Source of the DNA: Fibrobacteres bacterium CG2_30_45_31
GTDB taxonomy: Bacteria > Fibrobacterota > Fibrobacteria > Fibrobacterales > Fibrobacteraceae
Assembly (NCBI GenBank): GCA_001873075.1
Contig: MNYL01000114.1
Coordinates: 1 to 9,869, forward strand
Direction: 5' to 3'
DNA: 9,869 bases
In this document: positions 1-6,530 of the stretch, piece by piece
Layout of the letters: the number at the start of each line of letters is the position of its first letter
Position numbering within the stretch: position 1 is the stretch's first letter
Translations under genes and position numbers: made by a program
Notes under the pieces: generated by a model
Told to the model about the DNA's origin: nothing
The model's input: only the letters and a program-made list of their open reading frames with translations
The model's database searches: none

Positions 1-77
1 TCGATGCGGAAACTGTTGAAATCGTTATGGCTGTTGCCGGTGGTCTTTTTGTTACTTGTCTTTTTGATCTTGGACAT
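1..77 (-). CDS. 5' end of an unidentified gene (cut by the window edge)
   Basis: Twenty-five codons and two bases are visible before the window ends. The start is an ATG at 75-77, preceded on the minus strand by a strong AGGAG Shine-Dalgarno site eight bases upstream. A second in-frame ATG two codons earlier (81-83) sits too close to AGGAG to be preferred. The peptide begins MSKIKKTSNKKTTGNSHNDF and is very hydrophilic and Lys/Asn/Thr-rich, so there is no signal peptide or membrane segment at the N terminus. The codons follow a purine-first pattern typical of coding DNA. The gene lies 57 bp downstream of the FISUMP lipoprotein on the same strand. Too little is visible to name a family. Confidence 0.55.
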   Translation of the reverse strand, partial: MSKIKKTSNKKTTGNSHNDFNSFRI

Positions 78-134
78 GCTCATTACTCCTGATTATTTAA
101 ACTCTTGAATTTGTAAAAAATGGAAAACTATCTA

Positions 135-1208
135 TCAATAATCCTGGATGCAGCGGATGGATGCTCCAATAGATTTGTAACTATAACTTTGTGTCGGAAC
201 CCCATCATCTGAATAGCTCATCGTTACTTTGTACCCCAAAGAATTATTCGCATTTATAGCGATATACCAGAAAAAGCCTGATTTCGACAGGTTATTATAC
301 CCACCACCAAATTCTGTTTCGCTACGAAACCCCGCAGGCAAAAAGGTGAAACCCGTGGAGTTGCTGCCGCCGCCACCCTGGTACCAGTACACTTCCGATT
401 TCAATTTGTAGGCACTGTAAATGCCATGCACATCTTTCCACTCCTCCCTCCACGGAAGGTGCCAACCCTCGGGACAGATGCCGCGGTGGAACCCTACCGT
501 ATCCACCTGATTCGCACACGATTCCGTGTTGCAACTGGAAGGCAGTGCCAAGGCCTCTGCCCACTGGTAAAGGCCTCCGTACCGCTCACAGTACAATGCG
601 CTGTCATTGTAGCAGTACTTCTCCACAACACCATCGTTCGACTGGTTGTCCGTAGCGTTCATTCCATTGACCTGAACGCCGTAATCCAGATTCTGGGCCA
701 TCACCTTATAGCCATTCACTACAACGGTCGCGTATGTCTTATTATCCCGGGGATCCATCATGGTGCCATAGGAAACTTGAGCATTCAAGGGAAGCCACCA
801 CGAGCTACTGCTGGCTATCGTGGCGCTGCTACTTGAATTCACTATTGCAGAGCTGCTGCTCTGGGTTATGATTGCAGAACTTGAACTGGAGTTAATTTGT
901 GTGTTACTTGAACTGGAAACCACGCTCCCGCTGCTCCCAATGACCGAGCTACTCGAAGCAATGACACTGCCACTGCTCGTGATCACGCCACTGCTACTTG
1001 AGTATATCGCGCCACTGGAATAGATCACACTGCCACTGCTGGTGATCACCGACCCGCTACTGGCAGGGTCTGTCACACTGCTGGAGGAGTCCTCAACCTG
1101 AGGATCACTGCCTTTACTACCACTGTCGCACGAGGCAAGGAACAAGGCTGCCACAGCAAGCCCAGCCACCCATTTTACCCCAATAAAACCATCTTGATTC
1201 AATTTCAT
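135..1208 (-). CDS. FISUMP-domain lipoprotein with Ser-rich linker
   Basis: Predicted secreted lipoprotein of 357 residues. Residues 1-27 form a lipoprotein signal peptide ending in the lipobox LASC, with Cys27 as the lipidated residue. Residues 41-136 are a low-complexity linker of SSSS and SSGSVI-like units. The rest, from about residue 146, resembles the Fibrobacter succinogenes major paralogous domain: DPRDNKTYATV, a MAQNLDY segment, a CYND/C cluster, YGGLYQWAEAL, CPEGWHLP, LPAGFR and a closing IRCIQ. The start at 1208 is preferred over the ATG four codons upstream (1220), because GGAG lies six bases before it and the signal peptide then begins MKLNQDG. The domain is common in predicted surface proteins of Fibrobacter; its biochemical role is not known to me. 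The gene is separated from its upstream neighbour by an AT-rich gap and is probably transcribed on its own. Confidence 0.88.
   Translation of the reverse strand: MKLNQDGFIGVKWVAGLAVAALFLASCDSGSKGSDPQVEDSSSSVTDPASSGSVITSSGSVIYSSGAIYSSSSGVITSSGSVIASSSSVIGSSGSVVSSSSNTQINSSSSSAIITQSSSSAIVNSSSSATIASSSSWWLPLNAQVSYGTMMDPRDNKTYATVVVNGYKVMAQNLDYGVQVNGMNATDNQSNDGVVEKYCYNDSALYCERYGGLYQWAEALALPSSCNTESCANQVDTVGFHRGICPEGWHLPWREEWKDVHGIYSAYKLKSEVYWYQGGGGSNSTGFTFLPAGFRSETEFGGGYNNLSKSGFFWYIAINANNSLGYKVTMSYSDDGVPTQSYSYKSIGASIRCIQDY
801..1088 (-). repeat. Intragenic serine-rich repeat tract
   Basis: About 96 codons of the lipoprotein gene consist of degenerate repeats. The first part has SSGSVI/SSGAIY-type units and the later part has SSSSA(I/T)(I/V)-type units. 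Synonymous Ser codons vary between units, so the DNA repeat is imperfect while the peptide repeat is clear. It separates the lipidated N terminus from the FISUMP domain and is best read as a flexible tether. The variation in units suggests expansion and contraction over time. Confidence 0.8.
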
Positions 1209-1220
1209 ACATCGCTCCAT

Positions 1221-1359
1221 AAAAAAGCCATCACAGACTCAAAAATAATTTTTTTATCCCCCAAAAACAGAAAAAAGAACAACATTCGTAATGTAATCAA
1301 TCAATTGCTTTCTTTTTGTACCAAAAAACAAAAAAGTATCAAGAAAAAAAATCGATAAA
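1221..1359. other. AT-rich intergenic gap, possible promoter region of the lipoprotein gene
   Basis: This 139-bp gap between two minus-strand genes is rich in A and T homopolymer runs. It contains a T8 run just after the stop codon of the Omp85 gene and a short inverted repeat (CTTTTTG paired with CAAAAAG on the plus strand, about 1312-1336). Neither makes a convincing GC-rich terminator. Low-quality promoter-like hexamers can be found but none has good matches and spacing. No open reading frame or RNA gene is seen here. Confidence 0.4.
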
Positions 1360-2736
1360 TTAGAACAGCGACTTCACGCCCAAATGCAAAAGACCGTTCA
1401 GCGGATCCCCACCCTTATTCATCGCATAATAAAGCGATACACTCCAAGACTCACGATACTGAGTAAGGCCAAGGCCGTAGCTATACGAATCCACCCATCC
1501 CTGCTCTGGACTCCGCGCGCGATGTAGCGATGGCTGGAAAAATAAGTGGAACGCAGTCTTAGGCAACCCCTGCCACTGCAAATCTATTTCCGTTGCCCCA
1601 TAAGCGCGGCTGCGAAAAAATCCCGGTCGGAATCCTTTCAAATTATCAATGCCCCCTAACGAATACAAATCTTCCAATCCATATTCCCTGTTTGTCGGAA
1701 GAATCGTCCCTGCCCAAAAAGAAGATTGCAAAATAAAATTTCCATAAATTGGCATCAAATGTCTACCACTCCCCTCAAGAAACACCCGCACATCCGTAGA
1801 ATCAGTATTTCTCTTTTTGAGCACCGTCATTGCCGCATCCAAACGAGAACCGGAACGAGGCAAAATAAAACGATCTTCATCGCGGAACTTCATTTCTAGG
1901 CTCGTGGTCCATTCGTCATCTCCCACACCGCCCAAAATGGAAAACTCAAAATCAAAACCAATGGCGCGGGCGATACCCGCCTCCAAACGCGCATCTCGGT
2001 AAGAAGAATCCTCTTCAACATATCCCCGAAGAATGCCGCTCCACAAAGTCCCTAAAAGCCACGGTTCCTTATACGCAAAAGTGAGGTTCCGTTCCCACTC
2101 GCCCGTTTCTCCCGAAATCGAAAGATCACGCGCCGTTCCATTGATGTTATAAAGATCCACAAGCAAGGTACCACTCCAGCCTCCCTCTTCCCCACTTGCG
2201 TATGTTAAATAACCTTCTAGGTGATTTGAACGCAGATCTGCCATCGAAAATAGAGGGATCAGACGGTTTCGCACTGGATCACGGTAAAGCCGCACCGGAG
2301 CTGTTTTTTCATAATAACCATTTCGCGCCAATTTTTTCTCAGCACGGTCAAGATTTTCCAAAGATACAGGGTCCCCTATTTCGAGTCCCGTTAATTTGCC
2401 AAATACGTCTTTTTTGGTTTTACCAAGTTCTTTATTTTCGGGCGGGGCCCACACCCAGGCTGAACCACGATCCAAATAAATCACAGCAAGACCTGAAGAA
2501 TCCAATTCCCAAAAAACTTTTGCAAAAGGAAATCCGTGGTTCAAGTGCCAATTGATTAATTGCCGATTTAATACATCAATTTTAGCGCAAGATTCTCCAC
2601 TCAAATTCTGGTACATGGATGGCAAATCGGAATGGAATACTCCTTCAAGACGCACATTTTTCACCACACATTCTTCCCCAAAAGCGAGTGAAGTCGCTAA
2701 CAGCATTCCCAAAATGAATGAATCTCGTAACTTCAT
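1360..2736 (-). CDS. Omp85-family outer-membrane protein (BamA/TamA-like)
   Basis: Predicted outer-membrane protein of 458 residues. Residues 1-20 form a signal peptide. About 22-92 and 110-165 look like two POTRA-type modules, each with a G-rich turn and a helix before a strand (for example LINWHLNHGFPFAKVFW and LDRAEKKLARNGYYEK). From about 170 the sequence alternates as in a beta-barrel. LGGIDNLKGF (360-369), followed by an ATEIDLQW strand, matches the conserved Omp85 loop-6 LRGF/Y region, with Lys in place of Arg. The protein ends in Phe, as outer-membrane barrel proteins usually do. Omp85 proteins insert or translocate beta-rich proteins at the outer membrane. Two POTRA modules and the short length argue against BamA itself. 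The ATG shares one base with the stop of the upstream barrel gene (TAATG), so the two are likely translationally coupled and may act together. Confidence 0.82.
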   Translation of the reverse strand: MKLRDSFILGMLLATSLAFGEECVVKNVRLEGVFHSDLPSMYQNLSGESCAKIDVLNRQLINWHLNHGFPFAKVFWELDSSGLAVIYLDRGSAWVWAPPENKELGKTKKDVFGKLTGLEIGDPVSLENLDRAEKKLARNGYYEKTAPVRLYRDPVRNRLIPLFSMADLRSNHLEGYLTYASGEEGGWSGTLLVDLYNINGTARDLSISGETGEWERNLTFAYKEPWLLGTLWSGILRGYVEEDSSYRDARLEAGIARAIGFDFEFSILGGVGDDEWTTSLEMKFRDEDRFILPRSGSRLDAAMTVLKKRNTDSTDVRVFLEGSGRHLMPIYGNFILQSSFWAGTILPTNREYGLEDLYSLGGIDNLKGFRPGFFRSRAYGATEIDLQWQGLPKTAFHLFFQPSLHRARSPEQGWVDSYSYGLGLTQYRESWSVSLYYAMNKGGDPLNGLLHLGVKSLF

Positions 2737-5606
2737 TAGAAAAACGCCTTTGCTTCAGTGGAAAATTTTTGAAATACACCCTCTTCCGCATCGCCAAACC
2801 GCACAATATATCGTAAGGATAACGTCAAGAAGTCATTGGCCTCCACACTCACCACACTTTCACCGCGATAAGTTGTCCCTTTGCCAAAACCAGAAACCAT
2901 TTGATAGGGGAGCACCTCTGAATCCGAAGAAACATGAGTCATGCTAAACGTATTGACGACCGTCGCTCCCTTTTGGTTATCCCAAGAAAATTCCAAACTC
3001 CCCTGTTTTAAAAACGCATCTAAAGGAGAACTTTCATCCTTGCCATTTCCTTGCCGAATCCAGCCGGCAGGCTCAATAGATAAATTCCAAAAAAGTTCTC
3101 TTCTCCACGAGAGTCGCCCTTCTCGAATTTCCCAATTCATCTTTTGGTAAGAAACAAGATCCACATATTCTAATCCCAATTCCGATGTCCAGGTTTCTTT
3201 TTTTCGACCACTGTAAATGCCCTCTAAGCCATGCCACAAGCGATTCTGAAAATAGCCCAGAGACGTATTCTTCTTTTCACTTTCTGTACCCACTTTATAT
3301 TCAATGGAGCCATCACCAGAGGGATGATTCCATTTTAATGCGCCTTCCATCGTAAAAATGCCACTGGACAAACTTCGTAAAGTCGGTCTCCACAAAGGCG
3401 GCAAATACAACCTCCCGCCCGTGGTATCGCGCCCTTCTGAAGATCCATCAAAAGCCAAAGAAATATCACGCACAAAACCCTGATTTACGCCAAAAAGTAA
3501 TCCCGGATTCAAATTAAAATTCAACGTCATCTTAGCAGACGAAGCACACACCACATCGGAAGAATCGTCTCGGCCCATGCCTTCGTAAACATAATCCCCT
3601 TTATCCACACCCTCGACAAAAAGTCCTGTCAAACTATCATAAAGGACATCGCCTGTCCCCGGAGCCACCGCCTTGTAAATAGCGATGTAAGGTTGTTCAC
3701 TGGTGAGTCCCAAATCATAAGAGGCCCTGCCAGAAAAAGTTTCGTTGGAATGACCCCATTCTATCGTTTGCTCTGCGATCCAGGAATCTGTGTTCCCCGA
3801 AGTATCAAGCCATGTGCGCTTATATTGTAAAAGATGAGTCAGGGTAAAATTTTTGCCATTGTAATTGGCGGATTGATCCCACTCCGATAGCTGTAGAGAA
3901 TCTTCTAAGGATTCATTAGAGTAACCTCTCCGCGCACGTTGTCCTAAAAGACTTTCGCGAAGAGTCCACTCCTCCGGCCCCATTTCAAAGCCACCCGCAG
4001 CCTTCATTTGCTCTGATTGCAACTTTGTGTCCAGAGAATCTTTGTACCACATGCCATAACTCCCAGAACCAAATGGGCGTACAAATCCGGAATTGAAAAT
4101 CGCATTTACAAGGCCTTGGTAGCGTTCCACTTCCAGCTCCTGCACAGAAGCGACGCGGACCAAAGAGATCGAACTCGTGGCCACTTTGCCCCTGTGATCC
4201 AAAAAGAGACGCGCCCGCGAAGAATTCCACAAAGAATCTTCAATACTTTGTCTATAGCCCCATTCCACACCCGTAAAAAAGGCATTAGGCAAACGGAAGC
4301 ATGTTAAAAAATCATCATAGCGTAAACCACCGCCAAGGCCCACACTGTCAAGATCCCAGTCATTGCTTAACGTGTATGAATCCCAATTGCGATCGGTGCC
4401 CTGATACGATCCCGTGTTGTATCCTTGTTCAATATAATCTCCGGAATTTTCCACCTTCCAGATACTATGTTTTTGCATAGAAGTACTATCCGACGAAAGA
4501 TGCCAACGAAAAGCCATCCCGTGAGGGCCATTTACTTTATCCGAAACCGTATTGGTATCCATTTTCCCATAAACCATTTCACCATCTGCAAACCACCGTT
4601 CATGGCCCTGCAAACGCATCCGCGCCCCCATGCGATCCAATCGCCACGGCCGTTCCAAAGTTCCAAGCGTATCGGCACGATCCAAAATACCCCCCGTATC
4701 CGCTTTGAGCATGGATAAATCATCGTCACTCCAAGTGCCCCGTTTCAAACGGTCTACATCACTTTCCAAACGGAACCCCGCCACATCTAACCAAATATTT
4801 TTTGATCGATAGTTTCCATCGGCGGCTTTCATTGCCTGCACACCACCCGAATTGTAACCGTCGTATTCCACCCGAATTTCATCGCTTGAGCCAGGGATGA
4901 TAAGTCCTTTGAAATCAAGCACACCCCCCGCATAATTCACCACATAATCTTTTTCGCGAGAAAGTTTGACACCATTCATCCAAACAGTTTCCGACTGAGG
5001 GACCACCGCCAAATAGAAATCCGTGCCCGTACCAATCAAATAACCACTACGCTGTCCATCAACACCACTAAACACAGTAGATATATGCTCTAATTCATCG
5101 TAACCCACGACCGCGCGCACTTCTGTGTGCCCCGCACGCACACCCGCCCCCGCGCCTAGAGAGCTACGGTTCAAACCGGATAACCCCAAAGTATTTTGTA
5201 TCCACGTCAAGTCGCCCAAATGCAAAAAGAAATGTGGAGATTCTACACGAAAATAAATTTGATCTACTTCTTCTAGGGTCGCGGTTTGTTGATCGCCGGC
5301 TTCGCGGCCCACATCGGATAAGAGAGCATCTACAAAAATGGAAGGGGCGACTTCCCCTTGTACAGAGAGACGTAGTTCCTGATCGACCTGTGTGCCCCCA
5401 TCACCAACCACCACTTGTATTGTCTTTGAGCCCCGCGTTTCTAATCGAAGAGAATCTGGCGTTTCTTGAGTTTCTACAACCGATGAATCTTTGTGTGAAA
5501 CGGAATCACCCCAAACAGGAATCGATTCCAGATCCAATCCAGACAAGGGCGAACGCGCGAATGCAATGATCGGCAACGCGATGAAGAGAACCCCAAGGGA
5601 TTTCAA
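2736..5606 (-). CDS. Large predicted outer-membrane beta-barrel protein (SprA-like motif)
   Basis: Protein of 956 residues of uncertain family. The start is a TTG at 5604-5606, with AGGA eight bases upstream inside the end of the preceding gene. It gives a clean signal peptide (1-17, cleavage after AFA), and no ATG fits. Residues about 60-135 hold LRLSVQGEVAPSIFVDALLSD, then a DQIYFRVE strand and HLGDLTW, a pattern I associate with large uncharacterised envelope proteins. Residues 208-251 contain VWMNGVKLSREKDYVVNY, then a GGVLDF strand and EIRVEYDGY. This resembles the nGxxLxxxxDYxxxY repeats of SprA, the type IX secretion translocon, but such motifs are not specific. The remaining 700 residues alternate polar and aromatic or aliphatic residues, as in barrel strands, and the chain ends EAKAFF. 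It lies two bases after the DUF2914 gene and overlaps the Omp85 gene. Location in the outer membrane is fairly secure; function is unknown. Confidence 0.7.
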   Translation of the reverse strand: MKSLGVLFIALPIIAFARSPLSGLDLESIPVWGDSVSHKDSSVVETQETPDSLRLETRGSKTIQVVVGDGGTQVDQELRLSVQGEVAPSIFVDALLSDVGREAGDQQTATLEEVDQIYFRVESPHFFLHLGDLTWIQNTLGLSGLNRSSLGAGAGVRAGHTEVRAVVGYDELEHISTVFSGVDGQRSGYLIGTGTDFYLAVVPQSETVWMNGVKLSREKDYVVNYAGGVLDFKGLIIPGSSDEIRVEYDGYNSGGVQAMKAADGNYRSKNIWLDVAGFRLESDVDRLKRGTWSDDDLSMLKADTGGILDRADTLGTLERPWRLDRMGARMRLQGHERWFADGEMVYGKMDTNTVSDKVNGPHGMAFRWHLSSDSTSMQKHSIWKVENSGDYIEQGYNTGSYQGTDRNWDSYTLSNDWDLDSVGLGGGLRYDDFLTCFRLPNAFFTGVEWGYRQSIEDSLWNSSRARLFLDHRGKVATSSISLVRVASVQELEVERYQGLVNAIFNSGFVRPFGSGSYGMWYKDSLDTKLQSEQMKAAGGFEMGPEEWTLRESLLGQRARRGYSNESLEDSLQLSEWDQSANYNGKNFTLTHLLQYKRTWLDTSGNTDSWIAEQTIEWGHSNETFSGRASYDLGLTSEQPYIAIYKAVAPGTGDVLYDSLTGLFVEGVDKGDYVYEGMGRDDSSDVVCASSAKMTLNFNLNPGLLFGVNQGFVRDISLAFDGSSEGRDTTGGRLYLPPLWRPTLRSLSSGIFTMEGALKWNHPSGDGSIEYKVGTESEKKNTSLGYFQNRLWHGLEGIYSGRKKETWTSELGLEYVDLVSYQKMNWEIREGRLSWRRELFWNLSIEPAGWIRQGNGKDESSPLDAFLKQGSLEFSWDNQKGATVVNTFSMTHVSSDSEVLPYQMVSGFGKGTTYRGESVVSVEANDFLTLSLRYIVRFGDAEEGVFQKFSTEAKAFF

Positions 5607-5608
5607 AA

Positions 5609-6073
5609 TTAAGGTCCTGCCGCTTCTACCTTAAACTGGCGGCTCGCTAAAAGTTTGCGACCTTGGACTAAATCCACACTCCACTCCCCACTATGTAAAA
5701 GTTCTGGAGAAATGGAACTAAAACAAATACTATCCGATACAATGCATGGCAAATTTTGAAGTGTATCCACACCCAAATACCAGATATGTCGAAGAGGTTC
5801 TTCTTTAGGTAGACCCAAACTCTTAGGGACCAGTGAATAATAATGGAGACGACTCCGTTCAGGAAAAGTCGAATCAACTCCGAATGGAGCACCACTCACA
5901 ATATTGCGACAAACAACACTATACACTATTTTTTCGGGTTCCATATTTAATTGCTCCGATTCTTCCGAATCATGCAAACTCACAAATATCTGATGCCCTA
6001 AAAAACACAAAAAAAGGAGCACAAAAACCAGTGCTGTCTTTCTTAAATAACGAAATGGCGGAAGGCCAAGCAA
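5609..6073 (-). CDS. DUF2914-like membrane-anchored protein
   Basis: Protein of 154 residues. Residues 1-12 are basic, 13-32 form one membrane segment, and the rest is probably a periplasmic domain. That domain carries the pattern I recognise for DUF2914: a VVCRNI strand with Cys55, GAPFGVDSTF, a LHYYSL strand, RHIWYLG (95-101), and GEWSVDL followed by a closing FKVE strand. The start is a TTG at 6071-6073. An in-frame TAG lies just upstream and AGGGG is six bases before the TTG, so the start is well fixed. The Shine-Dalgarno site overlaps the roadblock stop codon. The domain has no established function. In this cluster it could link the cytoplasmic GTPase pair to the outer-membrane components, which is inference from gene order. 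Confidence 0.72.
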   Translation of the reverse strand: MLGLPPFRYLRKTALVFVLLFLCFLGHQIFVSLHDSEESEQLNMEPEKIVYSVVCRNIVSGAPFGVDSTFPERSRLHYYSLVPKSLGLPKEEPLRHIWYLGVDTLQNLPCIVSDSICFSSISPELLHSGEWSVDLVQGRKLLASRQFKVEAAGP

Positions 6074-6082
6074 AGAAAACCC

Positions 6083-6502
6083 CTATCGACGGAGCTTACT
6101 GGTATTTTGTGTAAACGCAGGCACTGCATCCACCAATTTTTCTACCAGAAGTTTATTGTAATCCTCAATACGATTCGGGAGCTTGGAACCAGGGAATATC
6201 TGAACCAAAAGCAAAGAATCTTCTACAGGCGCAATATAAATAGAGCGTTGCTCACCCGTGTAAGAAACCGATTGGAACGAACACTCGCCAAGCATCATGC
6301 CAATTTGTTTCGCAGAATCAAAAGAGGCAGAACTCAACACAGCAAGGGGCGTAGCATCCATACCAATAGAGCCGACTTCAGCAACGATGGATCCATCACG
6401 GTGAGAAAGTACAACATAATCAGCCTTCACACTCGCTTGGTAAGCGAGCATCAGGCGACGTACCTTGTCAGCATCTTCAGTATATACAGCAAAATCGCTC
6501 AT
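6083..6502 (-). CDS. Roadblock/LC7-domain protein (MglB-like)
   Basis: Protein of 139 residues, the size of a single roadblock/LC7 domain. It has no signal peptide or membrane segment, so it is cytoplasmic. The fold signature is visible as VVLSHRDGSIVAEVG (about 30-44), a helix rich in small residues with LAVLSSASFDSAKQIG (53-68), the RSIYIAPVEDSLLLVQIF strand pair (86-103), and a last helix from about 111. MglB of Myxococcus is a roadblock homodimer that acts as a GTPase-activating protein for MglA. The gene follows mglA by 28 bp, so this is the likely partner, although the order is the reverse of Myxococcus mglBA. The ATG is supported by GGAG seven bases upstream. Whether it is a true MglB orthologue or another roadblock subfamily cannot be settled here. 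Confidence 0.85.
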   Translation of the reverse strand: MSDFAVYTEDADKVRRLMLAYQASVKADYVVLSHRDGSIVAEVGSIGMDATPLAVLSSASFDSAKQIGMMLGECSFQSVSYTGEQRSIYIAPVEDSLLLVQIFPGSKLPNRIEDYNKLLVEKLVDAVPAFTQNTSKLRR

Positions 6503-6530
6503 GTATTATCTCCACTCCAAAAAGGAATCG

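Noticed and set aside
3..108. Plus-strand open frames ending at 92 and at 108 (the latter a very hydrophobic 34-residue peptide)
   Set aside because: The frame ending at 92 is the exact antisense register of a minus-strand gene with a strong ribosome-binding site. The other frame has non-coding-like codon positions and no visible upstream signal.
426..836. Plus-strand frame of 136 codons opposite the FISUMP domain
   Set aside because: It is antisense to a well-supported domain and shows no family resemblance.
820..1023. Plus-strand Leu/Glu-rich reading frame
   Set aside because: It is the antisense of the Ser-rich repeat tract; the apparent Leu richness comes from complementing repeated Ser codons.
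801..1088. Repeat tract as a CRISPR array
   Set aside because: Units are short, degenerate, in frame and encode a serine-rich linker, with no conserved repeat separated by unique spacers.
1209..1220. Start of the FISUMP lipoprotein at the ATG at 1220
   Set aside because: The GGAG that would serve as Shine-Dalgarno site lies inside these codons and is correctly spaced for the ATG at 1208, which also gives a standard lipoprotein signal peptide.
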